From Epiperipatus broadwayi (lineage: Eukaryota; Onychophora; Udeonychophora; Euonychophora; Peripatidae): DNA of 64,000 bases. The translations under genes were made by a program, and so were the position numbers. Numbering within the stretch: position 1 is the first letter of the stretch; each line of letters starts with the position of its first letter. The notes below the pieces were generated by a model. That model did no database searches, had not been told where the DNA came from, and was given only the letters and a program-made list of their open reading frames with translations. This document shows, one piece after another, positions 46,817 through 57,704 of this stretch. The stretch is taken from NCBI GenBank assembly GCA_028023455.1, contig JAQFVV010000206.1, positions 1,473,361 to 1,537,360 of the forward strand, in the 5' to 3' direction.

Positions 46817-46997
46817 AAACAGCAGCAAACTCTCCATACAGTAGTGCCATCCAATGCAAGACATAGTAATCAATGGATGAAAATCACAAGCTTGGATAAG
46901 AACTAGATAGGCAATTTATACACAAATCTTTTAGCTTTCATTGATTACTATGTTTTTCACTTGGTGGCACTACTATATAGAGAGTTTGTACTGTTTA
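46817..46997. mobile_element. Foldback MITE
   Basis: Left arm AAACAGCAGCAAACTCTCCA then TACAGTAGTGCCA and ACATAGTAATCAATGGATG. Right arm CATTGATTACTATGTTTTTC, TGGCACTACTATATAGAGAG and TTTGTACTGTTT. Arms of ~65 bp with a ~50 bp centre. Confidence 0.78.
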
Positions 46998-47774
46998 ACA
47001 GTTTCGGTAAGCATACAAAATAGTTATCATGTGCTTTTTGAGTAGTTTAGAACTGAATTTAGTAAAATATATAATTACTGATCTGGTGTTAAATCTATTT
47101 CACTATATAAGCAGCTGACTTGGTTTTACAATTTTTTTTTAATTTTAGGCTGTTAGTTTAATGGCAAAAAGGAAGATAATTGCCAGATACATTATTGCAT
47201 TGGTTCCAGCTCAGATCCCAAATTTCTCATTGATAAAAGCAAAAGCCAGAAATTAACATGGTAACTGCTGATTATTTACATTGACAATAGATATTATTAG
47301 ATTAGTAAGTAGAAAAAGAAGAGTGCTCTTATTTATATTATAATAAGCTGAAATATTTAAGTGATGTTTCCTATTATTAAAACTTTTTACAATAAAATTA
47401 CTTCATTTTTTGGATTGTTTTTTGGTGTAAAGTATATGACTAATAGAATTCAAATTATTTTAAAGAAAAAATTATCATTCATTATTTCAAGTAAAAAGTA
47501 TAAAACCACTTTATTCATCTTCAAAATATTGTAGATAAATATTAAGAAGTGATTTTCATCTACTTTTTTGGGTATTTTTTGCTTCCTACTAGTCCATGTT
47601 AGGAAAATCCTATATTAAATATAATGTCTACTTTTGAAATAAAAATAATATAAACAAGTCCACAAACCATAATATTTCATAATGTCATTACCCTATGGAA
47701 AATTGTAATCATTAATAGCCAAGTTAACAATATATTCAGCTAAAGTCCTTTGAAAAAATTTGCTCTCTTCATTA
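46998..47774. other. Intron sequence, no feature seen
   Basis: No recognisable feature. Confidence 0.5.
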
Positions 47775-47915
47775 AAAAATAATCAAATGATTAATTCATC
47801 AGGAATTCACAAGAAGTTCAAATACCAGAAGTGATAGAATGGAAACATGATCCATTTGATCTTGAGCTTCAAAGTCCACTACTCTAGTATGGCACTCCAT
47901 CACACAGAGCACTCT
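47775..47915 (-). mobile_element. tRNA-derived SINE, family A (degraded)
   Basis: Minus strand: TGTGTGATGGAGTGCCATAC, GTGGACTTTGAAGCTCAAGA, TCAAATGGATCATG (B-box-like), then a family-like tail, TTGAACTTCTTGTGAATTCC. The order of head and tail matches 51580-51700; the similarity is moderate. Confidence 0.45.
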
Positions 47916-48950
47916 TTTTATTTATAACATCTTGGATGCTTCAACTTTTCCCATATTGCAACATTAATACGGTTTATATCTGTTCTTTTAACCATAGTTA
48001 GTTAATCTATTTCAACAATGTCTATAATTTAAGCATATCTGGATGCCAATATAAATTTTTTAGATGCTTTCTTTTCATTACAACTATTGGTCCTTTAGAA
48101 TTTGCTCTGATATAACGTAAATTTAACCTTTTTTTTTAATTATTATTGCTTTGTACATTATAATCGTTTTTGTGTTTAAAAAAACACTTTTTTTTTATTA
48201 CTTGTTAAAGCTGACATTAGTATTGGAATTAAAACTCAATGATTTCTAAAGTATAGAGTGTACTGTAAAAAGTGTTTGAAAAACTTTAAGGATATATAAC
48301 ACTCATAAAATTTTGTTTACTTCATTTCATGCACATTTAATAATTAGATAATGACCAATAGACACAACAAAAGAGGAAAAGGCATATAAGAAAGATTATA
48401 ATGACACACATATAATTTAAATTAGATGTATTCTATATTAGGAATTTCTATTATATTCTAAAAGATACTTGAAATATGTGGGATTATTGGTGAAAATTAC
48501 CATAGTCACTTTCTATAGTCATTGCATCAACATCTATTTATTAAACCTCAATAACCTGGATTTTATTTTCAAGCTAATAAGATTTGATTTCCATTTAATA
48601 TTAGTATTGAATAGCTATTTGAGTTGGCAGTGGTACAGCTACTTAAAAATAAAATCTTGTTTGTGACCTGATTTTTTTAAAGTCCCCCTTCCCCATCTAA
48701 GCTCAAACAAAATATTGTAGGACAAGCACTATTGTGCCACTCTTCCTAATTTTAAAATATTTACTATACAATTTATTATACAAATTAAAAAGTGTATAAA
48801 ACACTTAAATGAGAACCTATAAAGATTCCACAAATTATTATACACTAGCTTTCAAGGCCATTTGCATCATATTCATAGCGGTAATGTGAGATGCAGAATG
48901 AGGAAATAGGGCAAGGAAACACAGCAATATGCAAAATGTATGCAAATGAA
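47916..48950. other. Intron sequence, no feature seen
   Basis: The frame at 48469-48666 is chance. Confidence 0.5.
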
Positions 48951-49270
48951 CTAGATAGTCCAACATTTGGAGATGTCAAAGCAGGTGTCCCATCTATTGA
49001 TAGAGTTATTATTGCCATTAATGAAGTATGCTTCTCTGATTTTCTGCTTGAAGTCGTTTTCCTCAATGCAGACTATTTTGGGGCTGGAGGGTTCAAACAC
49101 ATGTCCTGTCTTCTTGAAATGTTCTAAGAATATTGATGAGTTATCTTTTTTTTGTTCTATTATAGTTGTATCTATGCTGTGCTGTCCCATTGATTATGCC
49201 TGCTTTGGTTTCCCCAAAATAAATGGCCCAGCAACCGGGTTGTGGGCATGATATGCTGTAAACGATATGG
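48951..49270 (-). pseudogene. Penelope-like element GIY-YIG endonuclease (minus strand)
   Basis: From ~49265 leftward: VYSISCPQPGCWAIYFGETK (GIY-YIG core, C-x4-C), then GTAQHRYNYNRTKKR. After a frameshift near 49145 it continues SSIFLEHFKKTGHVFEPSSP, KIVCIEENDFKQKIREAYF and RWDTCFDISKCWTI, ending at TAG (48951-48953). It is close in sequence to the 24070-24450 and 54866-55122 copies, so these belong to one PLE family. It is inserted antisense in the alpha2delta intron. Only the endonuclease end remains, the usual pattern of 5' truncation. Confidence 0.82.
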
Positions 49271-49784
49271 GGGGGTCTAAGAAGGTTTGATTTTGTGCTT
49301 AGAGTTATTGTTTAGATGATTAGTGCATGGCAGTGTACGAGTTATTTTAAACAAAAAAAATATTGATATTAAAAGATGCATAAAATTTTGGTTATTGAAT
49401 TCTTAAAAAATATGATTCTGGAATCAAAAAAATGTTTCTACGTTTATTTTACAGAATATGCATTTAAAGCTCAATTGAGGCTTCTCCGTATCTATTTCCA
49501 CTCATCACATGGCATTCATTCAGTACTACCATGATTTTATTAATGAAAAACATTTGTATAATCAACTAATATAAAATCCTTAAAGAGTTTACTTAACATT
49601 TGATGTGAACTAAATATTATTTGCTCTGCAAATATTAAAATTATATATCTTTAAAATATGTTCTTTATTTGAATAATCTGTGTAAGTATATGCTTATGCT
49701 TTACGAAGTGGATTTTTCTCTCTTCCTTTATTTTATTTAGCAGAATAAACTTTCAATGATGTGCTTGTCACAGAAAATCTTCAT
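49271..49784. other. Intron sequence, no feature seen
   Basis: The first ~60 bp (ATATGGGGGGGTCTAAGAAG) may be further PLE linker. Nothing beyond it. Confidence 0.45.
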
Positions 49785-50260
49785 CATCAACCATTATCAA
49801 TTCACTACAGGATGAAGGTCTTTCCAAGTTCAATACATCTTCTACGATCTTTAGCTTCTCTTCTCCACATCACCCTGCACATTTTTTTATTTCATCCATC
49901 TCACATGTTGTCTCCGGTTTAAGATTTCAATTGACCATCTATTATCATCTCTTTTAGCAATATGTCCAGCCCAACTCCACTTCAGTCTTTTAATTTTTTC
50001 AATGAGATCAGTAACACCTATTTGTTCTCTTACCCATATATTGGATTTTCAATCTCTTCTTGTTGCTCCCAACATGCATCTCTCCATACTTCTTTGAGTG
50101 GTCTGAAGTCTTTGTATTTCTCTTCTATTAAGTGTCCAAGTCTCAGATCCATAAATAAGAGCTGGTAAAACATTTATTAAAACCTTCCTTTTCAAACACA
50201 TAAGCATATTTCCTTTTAGTATTAAGTTATTTCTACCAAAAGCACTCCAACCAAGTTTAA
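49785..50260 (-). pseudogene. LINE ORF2 3' end (RT C-terminal region), minus strand
   Basis: The minus strand includes DLIEKIKRLKWSWAGHIA (around 49955-50008), the RLKW-x-WAGH signature at the C-terminus of many RTE/CR1-like LINE polyproteins. On the N-terminal side is the region complementary to CATAAATAAGAGCTGGTAAAA (ALIYGSET-like). Nearly the same sequence occurs at 53525-54175, so both are copies of one LINE family with 5' truncation. Stops break the frame. Confidence 0.7.
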
Positions 50261-50655
50261 TTTTATGATTAATTTCATCCTATTATGTTTCCATCTATAT
50301 TAAAAATGCACTCAGATAAATAAAATAAAAGACATCTATCCCCACCCCTCCGGCTTCGTAAAACGGACATATGTACGCAAAAAAATTATATGAATGATTT
50401 TATATGGCTTTATTCAAAGACTTGTTTACCAGATGATTAAAATATATGAAATATTTTTAAATAACTGATTTTTTAAATTTCTTTGGAAATGTTTTTGAAA
50501 TGTGAACTCTAATAACTATCTTAGTTAACTTTTTAAGAATGATTTCATTTACACTTTTATGAAAAGATTTTGCTTATAATATCTTGAAACAATTATTTGA
50601 TTTTTTTTTCTTTTTATGGTTATAATATTTTATGACATTTTAATTTTCTTTTCAG

Positions 50656-50787
50656 ATCCTAAAATCTTAAATGGAATACGTTGGACGCAAGGTCTTGATG
50701 ATGAATTCAAAAGAAACCGACAACTAGATCCATCACTGTTATGGCAATTTTATACCAGCCAAACAGGATTTTTGCGAATATTTCCAG
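50656..50787 (+). CDS. CACNA2D: Next exon of the alpha2delta subunit (VWA_N region)
   Basis: 132 bp exon between acceptor TTTTCTTTTCAG and donor GTGAAAAT. The first two bases complete the codon begun at 43958 (G+AT = Asp). The product includes DPKILNGIRWTQGLDDEF and RQLDPSLLWQFYTSQTGFLR followed by IFP. W-x-x-x-L-x-x-x-F and DPSL-x-WQ-F-G/T-S-x-x-G-F/L are hallmarks of alpha2delta just before the von Willebrand A domain with its MIDAS metal site. The exon ends in phase 1, with one G to be completed. The next exon (expected to carry the conserved RRPWY/VDVSGSM-type sequence) was not found by 64000, so the following intron is probably over 13 kb. An in-frame read-through of the donor is open to 50831 and is an artefact of the intron. 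Confidence 0.88.
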
Positions 50788-51239
50788 GTGAAAATAAAAT
50801 TATCTTATTTATTTTAATTATTTTCTATTGAAAACTTAATAGACATTCTGGTATTTGTGATTATATATCTTCACTTTTTCTTTATTGTTTAATTTAATAT
50901 CATAATACCACATCTTTTTTGCACTTTTTAAAGCAATTTTTTCAGATTTCTTTCTAATTATTTTGCCTAATAAAACCTACTGGTTGTCTGAAACATAAAA
51001 AAAAAAAAAAAAATTGTTTGAAAAAACTCTAAATATAGAAAAGATTTTATTGTATTAGATATTCTGGTTCTAAAAAGGCAGTGATAATATTTATTTACTA
51101 ACAAAATAGACTTAGTTCTCTTGGTTTAAAAATTAATTTCATTGTTAATCAAAATTCTGCAATTTTTACAAGGTGAAAAGCATGTATCTTGCTTCTATAA
51201 AAACTACAGAGCAAATAAATACTAAGTAAAATTTTTAGT
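50788..51239. other. Intron sequence, no feature seen
   Basis: AT-rich with an A run at 50998-51012. Confidence 0.5.
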
Positions 51240-51440
51240 AATAGAATTTGCTCTACATAAATACTGTTCATGTAATAAAGATATATATATATATGAGAGA
51301 TGATGACCTGGCCCAACTGAAGAGTGATGGTTCAGCACGAAATGCATCTTGGGAGTTATTTGTCTTTTATAGTATCTTTGTTTATATAAAATTATTTATG
51401 AAATAAAAAAGAATGAAGAAATATGGAAGTTATCTATATA
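51240..51440 (+). repeat. Solo Penelope-like terminal sequence with hammerhead
   Basis: Matches 42705-42880 over the stretch before, through and after the hammerhead: TTCATGTAATAAAGATATAT, ATTTGTCTTTTATAGTATCT, TTGTTTATAT and AAAAAAGAATGAAGAAATAT. No PLE coding sequence adjoins it. It lies in the sense orientation in the alpha2delta intron. Confidence 0.65.
51305..51364 (+). ncRNA. Type I hammerhead ribozyme, core intact
   Basis: Stem I: CCCAA (51312-51316) with TTGGG (51349-51353). Core 1: CTGAAGA (51317-51323), which satisfies CUGANGA because position 7 is free. Stem II: GTGAT/AGCAC (51324-51328, 51334-51338) with one A-G mismatch and loop GGTTC. Core 2: GAA (51339-51341). Stem III: ATGCAT (51342-51347), which is self-complementary and has no loop. 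Cleavage-site C at 51348. A further GAC (51305-51307) can pair with GTC (51362-51364) across an internal loop. All conserved core bases are present. The loopless palindromic stem III implies cleavage through a dimer of two motifs, as proposed for PLE hammerheads. Confidence 0.78.
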
Positions 51441-51579
51441 TAAAAAATGATTATTAAATGAGTAGAGTAAAGATCCACACTTTCTATCAGATAAAAAACA
51501 ACAAATCAGATAATCAATTGGTCATGAAGATATATTTTCATTGCTATTTACTACTCATCAAAATAAAATGATAATTGTT

Positions 51580-51700
51580 TTATTGCTCGGGAGTTCATAA
51601 AAAGTTTGAGCGCTAGAATTGCGAGTGCAAAAATCGAACCTGCGACCTTACGATCCTAAGTTGGACACTTTACCAACTGTACCAAACCATGCAGGATTAT
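51580..51700 (-). mobile_element. tRNA-derived SINE, family A (best copy)
   Basis: Minus strand: GCATGGTTTGGTACAGTTGG, TAAAGTGTCCAACTTAGG, ATCGTAAGGTCGCAGGTTCG (B box GGTTCGA), then TGCACTCGCAATTCTAGCGC, TCAAACTTTTTATGAACTCC and CGAGCAATAAAAC. The tRNA-like part, with A and B boxes about 45 bp apart, looks like a complete tRNA-derived Pol III promoter. The tail is shared with the copies at 13326, 13797, 41640 and 47775. Confidence 0.75.
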
Positions 51701-52939
51701 TACCCATTAAATTTCTTTAATACTTAAATTGTAATAACTATCATTGAAAAGAGATGTCACAACTTTTTATGAATATAAGCTAGGAGTATTGGTAATATTC
51801 ATTACTAAAAACCCTTAACTTACATTATTTTAAATCTTATTATTCATCATTAATTTATAAGCTTTTAATATAGTTATCAGAAACTTGTAAAACACTTGTC
51901 ATCAACTTAATATTTTATGCCCTCTCCCTTTTTTCTTTCTTCCTCTGTCTCTCCTTGGCTCTCGTTTCCCTGTCTTTTCTTTCTCTTTTTGTTATTTCAC
52001 AATTATAATGAACATACTTTTGATTAAAATACTCTACAATTGACATCTATTATATATCCATAATGTCTATGCATTGTATTTCATTATTATAGCTCTATCT
52101 ACAAATGTGATGTAAAATTTTGTTTAGATATATCCCAAATTGATTTCTGTAAGCTTTTATGTTGGCCTTTTTAATTTTTATTTGAAAGTAGATCTTCATG
52201 AGCAATTGCTTATCTAACTTGTTGTCTTCCATCTGATAAAAAGCCTTGATTTTTATTGTGCTCATTTAATAACCATCTTTCATTCTCATCCTGATACTAA
52301 AAATTTTGTTTAATGCTTGCTCTGTGGCATTTATAGAAACAAGATTAATATTAATGATTCTCATATTTTTAAAAAAATAAAATAAAAATAAATGTTTTTA
52401 CAAAAACATTTGAAAAAATAATGAACTATTGTAGCTTCCTACCTTTGCAGTCTCATCAACATCTAACAACAAATTCTTAAAATGTTCAGCAATAATTATG
52501 GATAATGGCCACCATGAGAGAATTCAATACTATGTATTTATGTAGTTGTAAATAATCATTCAACAATTCAAAACACTAACTTTGTCTTCTAGAAGAGTAT
52601 CAGCTTGAATTACTGTGAAAAACCTGATTTGTCATTATCTGGCATCCATTGATTATCTCAATGCTTACTTAAATATATTTCATGGAATCTAAATGTGAAG
52701 CTCTTATCTGCTAATGCTAGAAGCCATGGCTTATCCTTCCATTATTTTTATTTATTTAAAAAAAATAAATTTATTAATCATATACAATTAAAAAAATCCT
52801 ATGCATGACAACAAATATATTGTTAAGAATACATAGTGCAAATTCCATAATCAATGCAGCAGAAGTAACTAGCATATTATTTATATATAATAATTAAAAC
52901 AAATTATAAATTTTGTAACTTGCTTTTAAGCTTGCATTT
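51701..52939. other. Intron sequence, no feature seen
   Basis: A CT-rich stretch at 51920-51990 and nothing else of note. Confidence 0.5.
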
Positions 52940-53203
52940 TATGATCACTAGATGGAGTTTACCTATAGCTCTAAACAAGCTTTGTTTTTATAAGTGCTGA
53001 AAGAGATAGAATTCAAAATCTCTATTGTTATCCCTACCTCCAGAAACTAGTTTCTAGACTCCCAGCCCTAGGTGAACCATAATCTCAGAACCAGCTGGTC
53101 TGGAGGTAGGGATAATGATAGAGATTTTGAATTCTATCTCTTTCCACACTTATAAAATCAAAGCTTGTTTAGAGCTATTGGTAAGCTCCATCTAGTGATC
53201 ATA
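52940..53203. mobile_element. Foldback element (~265 bp)
   Basis: Left arm (52940-53044): ATGATCACTAGATGGAG, GAGATAGAATTCAAAATCTC, ATCCCTACCTCCAGA. Right arm (53099-53203): TCTGGAGGTAGGGATAATGA, GAGATTTTGAATTCTATCTC, CTCCATCTAGTGATCAT. The arms are about 105 bp and nearly identical. The 54 bp loop has GAAACTAGTTTC and the CCAGC/GCTGG pair. Confidence 0.88.
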
Positions 53204-53524
53204 TATATATATGAATATGCATTCATATGAACTTTTTTTGTAAACCAATTTCACCTCAAAAAATATGCTTTTTGAAATAACAATATATGATTGTCAGTGG
53301 AGTAGAAATTTTACTGTGATTAAATTTCAGGTTTAAACAGAATCTATTAATGTTATATTATTATTCACAGAAATTGCTTTTTTTAATTTTTATGTATAGT
53401 AATCTAAAATTGTTGATGAAAAAAATGATTATTATCTAATAATTATGATTACATTCAAGTGTTTAGAAGAATGAATATAGTATTTATGCTATATATATAT
53501 ATGTTAGAGATATCATATCATTTT

Positions 53525-54175
53525 TAACCATTATCAGTCCACTGCAGAATGAAGTTCTCTCCAAGTTTAATTCAGTTTCTCTGATCTCTAGTCTCTTCTC
53601 TCCACATCACCCTAGCATACTTCTTATTTCATCTATCCATCTCATATATGATCTGTTTCTAGGTCTCTTGGAATTCAGTTTATGATTTCAACTGTCCATC
53701 TATTATCATCTCTTCCAGTGCTATGTCCCGCCCACCTCCATTTCCTTTTCTTAATTCTTTCAATGATGTCAGTAACATTTGTTTGTTCTCTCATTCTTGT
53801 AGTTTGTTTTTTATCTCTTTTTGTTATTCTTAACATTTTTTCATATTTCATTGAGTAATCTGAAATCTCTGTATTACTTCTCCATTAAGGTATCCAAGTC
53901 TCAGATCCATAAGTAAAAACTGGCAAAACACATTTATTAAGTCTTTCTTTTTAAATACATAGATATATTTCCTTTTAATATTAAGTTATTTATACCAAAA
54001 GCACTCCAATCACATTTAATTCTATAACTAATTTCATCCATAATCTGACCAAGATATTTGTAGTTGTTAATTTCTTCTAACTCATCATTATCAATCTTTA
54101 TTTTCTTATTTTGAGAAAATTCAGTAAACCTTATTTTGTTTTTTTAATATTTATCTTTAGTCCTACTTTCCTACT
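53525..54175 (-). pseudogene. LINE ORF2 3' end (RT C-terminal region), second copy
   Basis: Minus strand DIIERIKKRKWRWAGHS then GRDDNRWTVEIIN lies around 53690-53765. The preceding N-terminal side extends to ~54170 and includes the complement of TCAGATCCATAAGTAAAAAC. It is homologous to 49785-50260 but longer, with an extra segment at 54020-54175 (reading FCQFLQNNNN-like frames broken by stops). The W-x-WAGH signature places it with RTE/CR1-like LINEs. Confidence 0.7.
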
Positions 54176-54865
54176 TTCATCTGCTAACTCTTGCAACATT
54201 TCCTAAATATAAATATAGCAGTATTTAACATCGGGTTTAAAAGTATTTTTGCAAGACATGACTCTGCTAGTCATTGAAATGATACATTTCCATTTCCCAA
54301 ATTTTTTTAGTCCTCAAAAAGTGTTGGAAACCTTAATTAAGTTCAGAAAAGAAAGTAAAATAATCCTCTTTGGTATTGCCCAACTTCAATAAGTTTATTA
54401 ACTCTATAAAATCTTTAGTTCTATTTTACTTTTATTTAGATAGCTTATTAACAATACTGGAGTTTAAAACCATAGGAATATTAATATTTATGTTGAAATA
54501 ATTAACGGCAAGTATATTAGGATTTTTTTAAGTTTGTTTTAATATGGTGATAGATAATGGGAATTTAATAATGACAACATAATTTTTAAATAATTTTTGC
54601 AATATGTTAACTGTTTGTTGTTGTTTTTTTTTTTTTGCTCTAAAGTATTAGAAAAATCTTATTTTTATCTGATGTTTTTTTGCAAATAAAATAATTTTTA
54701 AGAATAATATGAAGGAAATCTAAACTTTGAAAGATTTTTGACTTTCTGAATAAGGTTTCAAAATAATATCTTGATTTTTAATGACTCAACTAATACTTTT
54801 GTCATTTTGATTCATACTTTCATAGATAAGAGTGTACATATATTAACATCATTAAGAAACTAAGA
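54176..54865. other. Intron sequence, no feature seen
   Basis: No recognisable feature. Confidence 0.5.
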
Positions 54866-55122
54866 CTAATATTGCCACTAGAGTGTCACAGCACAGATAT
54901 CTATATAACGGAACTAAAAGCAAGAATGAATCAAGTTCAATATTTGCTGAGTATAAAAAAACTGCATGCCACACCTTCCTACTAACAACTGCCAAGATAA
55001 TCTGCACTGAAATAAACAATGCTAAATGCAAGGTCAAAGAGGCTTGCTATATAGCAAGTGACCCCACAGCTATAAACAGAAGAGAAGCTTGCTTCAGCAT
55101 TTTCAAGAAATGGATGCTATAG
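54866..55122 (+). pseudogene. Penelope-like element GIY-YIG endonuclease C-terminal part
   Basis: SQHRYLYNGTKSKNESSSIF, KKTACHTFLLTTAKIICTEI, KVKEACYIASDPTAINRREA and CFSIFKKWML to a TAG stop. It aligns in order with 24070-24450 and 48951-49270. The GIY-YIG core itself is missing: the copy begins just after it, so it is truncated. The usual TGHVFEPS motif is altered to ACHTFLLT. Copies differ from each other, so several insertions, and not one recent duplication, are likely. Confidence 0.78.
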
Positions 55123-56283
55123 ACAATTTGCATAAATTTACATATGGCTTTATCACAAACATATCTCACTTAGTAATGAGCTATGATTATGGGAACTCAG
55201 ATTTCCCAAAAGTGCTCAGACTGCTAATTTAGGATTATTAATTATATAGCTTCATTACATGTGCAGAAAGAACAATTATAGAGTTATAGATGTATGTATG
55301 TTTTACTTTCAGAAAATAATGTTTTCTGTATAATAAGCAATTAAGATACAATTACAGTAATATCAAAACCATGTCATCCTTTTTACAATAATAGTATATT
55401 TACAACGGTTATGAAAATTTACTTTCCATTAAAGTTGGCAAGTTTATAAGCTTATAATTATTGTCAGTGACAACCAGTGGCTGAAGATTGCTAGGATTCA
55501 TTCTAGTAGGCAGTACATTTCTACCCATGTTTACTTGTAAGGTTCAAAATTATTTGCTGTTAGCAGTTTCCAGCTTCAAACTTGAATATGCTTTTCTCTA
55601 TTCAGCAAATGGTGAACATTGTGCAATACTCTTAGAGTAATTGCAAATTGATTAATTATCATTCTGAATGTAATTGAGTAATACTTATCTTTTTTTCAAA
55701 TTAATGTCAACTTTATTGCCCGCTGCCTTACATTTACTATAGTTAATCAGATATATTGATTTAGTTAGTTATTTAATTGACCTAGTTGTGTCAATGGCTA
55801 TTTGTTAGTGTTATTGCTGTTTTATTATTTAGTCTTACTGCATTCTGAGTCGAATCTAGAGAGTTCAGTAGTTTTGACAGTTCTATTATTGAGAGCAGTT
55901 TTTAACACAATCCATAATAATCTTCCCCCCCCCCCCCAAAAAAAAAAAAAAACAAGTTCCAGTCAGTCAGTTATTAGCTGATAAAAGCGTAAGATCATTA
56001 CTATATTATTATTGCTTTATAAAAAAATTTTAAAAATCCGGTTAATTAAGAAATTGATGGTTTGTAGTCTCTCAAAAGTTATATTTATAACTATATTCAA
56101 ATTATATATGTACTTCAACAATGTCTTGGATATATTATTTATGTTCAGGTGAATTTTATAATTTATAATTAAATAGCGTTTATATTATAATTTATTTAAG
56201 TAATAATTAAAAATAAAAGCCTTAGTTTTATTTACAAATAAATTATTTTTATGAAAATATTTTTTGTTTTCAAATTATTAATA
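55123..56283. other. Intron sequence; first ~130 bp PLE-like, rest unassigned
   Basis: 55123-55250 resembles the region after the PLE at 24450 and is probably PLE 3' untranslated sequence. It includes a homopolymer block (separate entry). No gene. Confidence 0.45.
55925..55952. repeat. Poly(C) followed by poly(A)
   Basis: Thirteen C followed directly by fifteen A, a slippage-prone block in otherwise AT-rich DNA. Confidence 0.9.
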
Positions 56284-56365
56284 AGATTATTTAATTAAAG
56301 GGAATTTGAACCTAGACTTTCAAGCTTCCTACAGTTATCCACTCTATCCAATATAACCGATAGAC
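56284..56365 (-). mobile_element. Possible tRNA-like SINE remnant
   Basis: Plus strand ATTTGAACCTAGACTTTCAA, GCTTCCTACAGTTATCCACT and CTATCCAATATAACC reads on the minus strand as a tRNA-like head (GATAGAGTGGATAACTGTAG) and AGGTTCAAAT as B box. No tail or target duplication seen. Confidence 0.4.
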
Positions 56366-56399
56366 ATGACCACATACATGTGAAAAAGGTAAAAGATCT

Positions 56400-56432
56400 C
56401 CAATATACGTTCAGTATGAAATACGTATATTG
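56400..56432. repeat. Palindrome made of hammerhead 3' half sequence
   Basis: CCAATATACGT ... ACGTATATTGG form an 11 bp stem. The right half, CAGTATGAAATACGTATATT then GG, is close to the 3' half of the hammerhead at 21650-21672 (AGCATGAAATACATATATTGG). It may be a junction of two inverted motif copies. Confidence 0.5.
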
Positions 56433-56439
56433 GAAAGTC

Positions 56440-57704
56440 TGGGTTCAAATCCACTTTATTTACATCTCAGTTAAGTATACACATTATACTTGTATTTCAA
56501 TATTAATAAGATTATGATTATACTGATGATGGTGATAATAATAATATCAAGAATCGATTGGGAAATAGAAATGCAATCAGTCAATTATTTTTATCAGTAA
56601 AAAAACTACTCAGGTATCTATTCTTATAATCTTCTATTTTCTATCTTAAACTGACAAAAGCATCTTTATCCCTGCATTCATAAATCATTAACCTATATAC
56701 TCACCTCATGGGGTAAAAAAATATACCACATTCTTAGACAAATATCTTTTGAAACGATTTAATTTTGATTTATTATATGATGAATTGTTTGGATAGGAAA
56801 ATTGTTGAATGACGTCCGAGTAGCAATATTTCAAACATGGAATTACATCAACTGTTTTTTTTTTTCTTTAGTCAAGATCTGATCCAAAAATGTTTAGTTA
56901 TTGAGCCAGTCACTGGTGCTCATAAGCTAGCTACTCAGGGTAGCAAATGAATCATCAGAGTTGACAAGTTGTCCGCATATTGCAGAACCACATATGAGAA
57001 AAATATTACTGCAGTTTGTCTTTTCACAGCAAAATTATTTTGAAAGCAATTGTAAAGTTTCAATCTTATTTTCGATTTAATATTTATCATATGATAATAG
57101 TTTGCTTCTGTGATATTTTTTTATTATGATTTTTCTAAACTTCTAATTACTTCTATGCAGACAGCCAGATTATTTTATATTGAAAGCTACCATTGTAAAA
57201 AAATTAATTAGTTTTAGAAATAAGCTTGTACACAGGTGTATCAGATGGAAAATTATTTTTTTTCTAAAAATTATTTTTTAATGGAGCCCAGGAGAATGAA
57301 CTGTATTTCAAGTTGGATTTTAAAACTAAGCAACATAAGAATGTTCTAATATTACATTCTCATTACGATTTAATTCAACATTTCAAGTAAATATGAAAAT
57401 TAAATTTATTATTGTAAAAATGATTTGATTTATTAATGCAGTTGCCCTTAAAAGTTTTTCTTTTAAAGCTTTTTTTAGAATCTAATATGTTTAAATATAT
57501 GTGCTTACACATGTGTGGATGTTAATCACTTTAATACTTAAATATCACATGACTTTCTGGGGTGTGTTCACGTGATAAATAAATATTTGTTATATAAATT
57601 TTCTTTAGGAACATTGTCTATACATGGTTTGTTTTTCCATGTTTTAATAATCTGCATTTAATGCCTGAATTTTATATTTATATTGTAAAATTATAATATT
57701 TAAT
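56440..57704. other. Intron sequence, no feature seen
   Basis: No recognisable feature. Confidence 0.5.

Noticed and set aside
51580-51700. Functional tRNA gene
   Set aside because: Stems do not pair as a full cloverleaf, the sequence continues into a shared SINE tail, and related copies exist.
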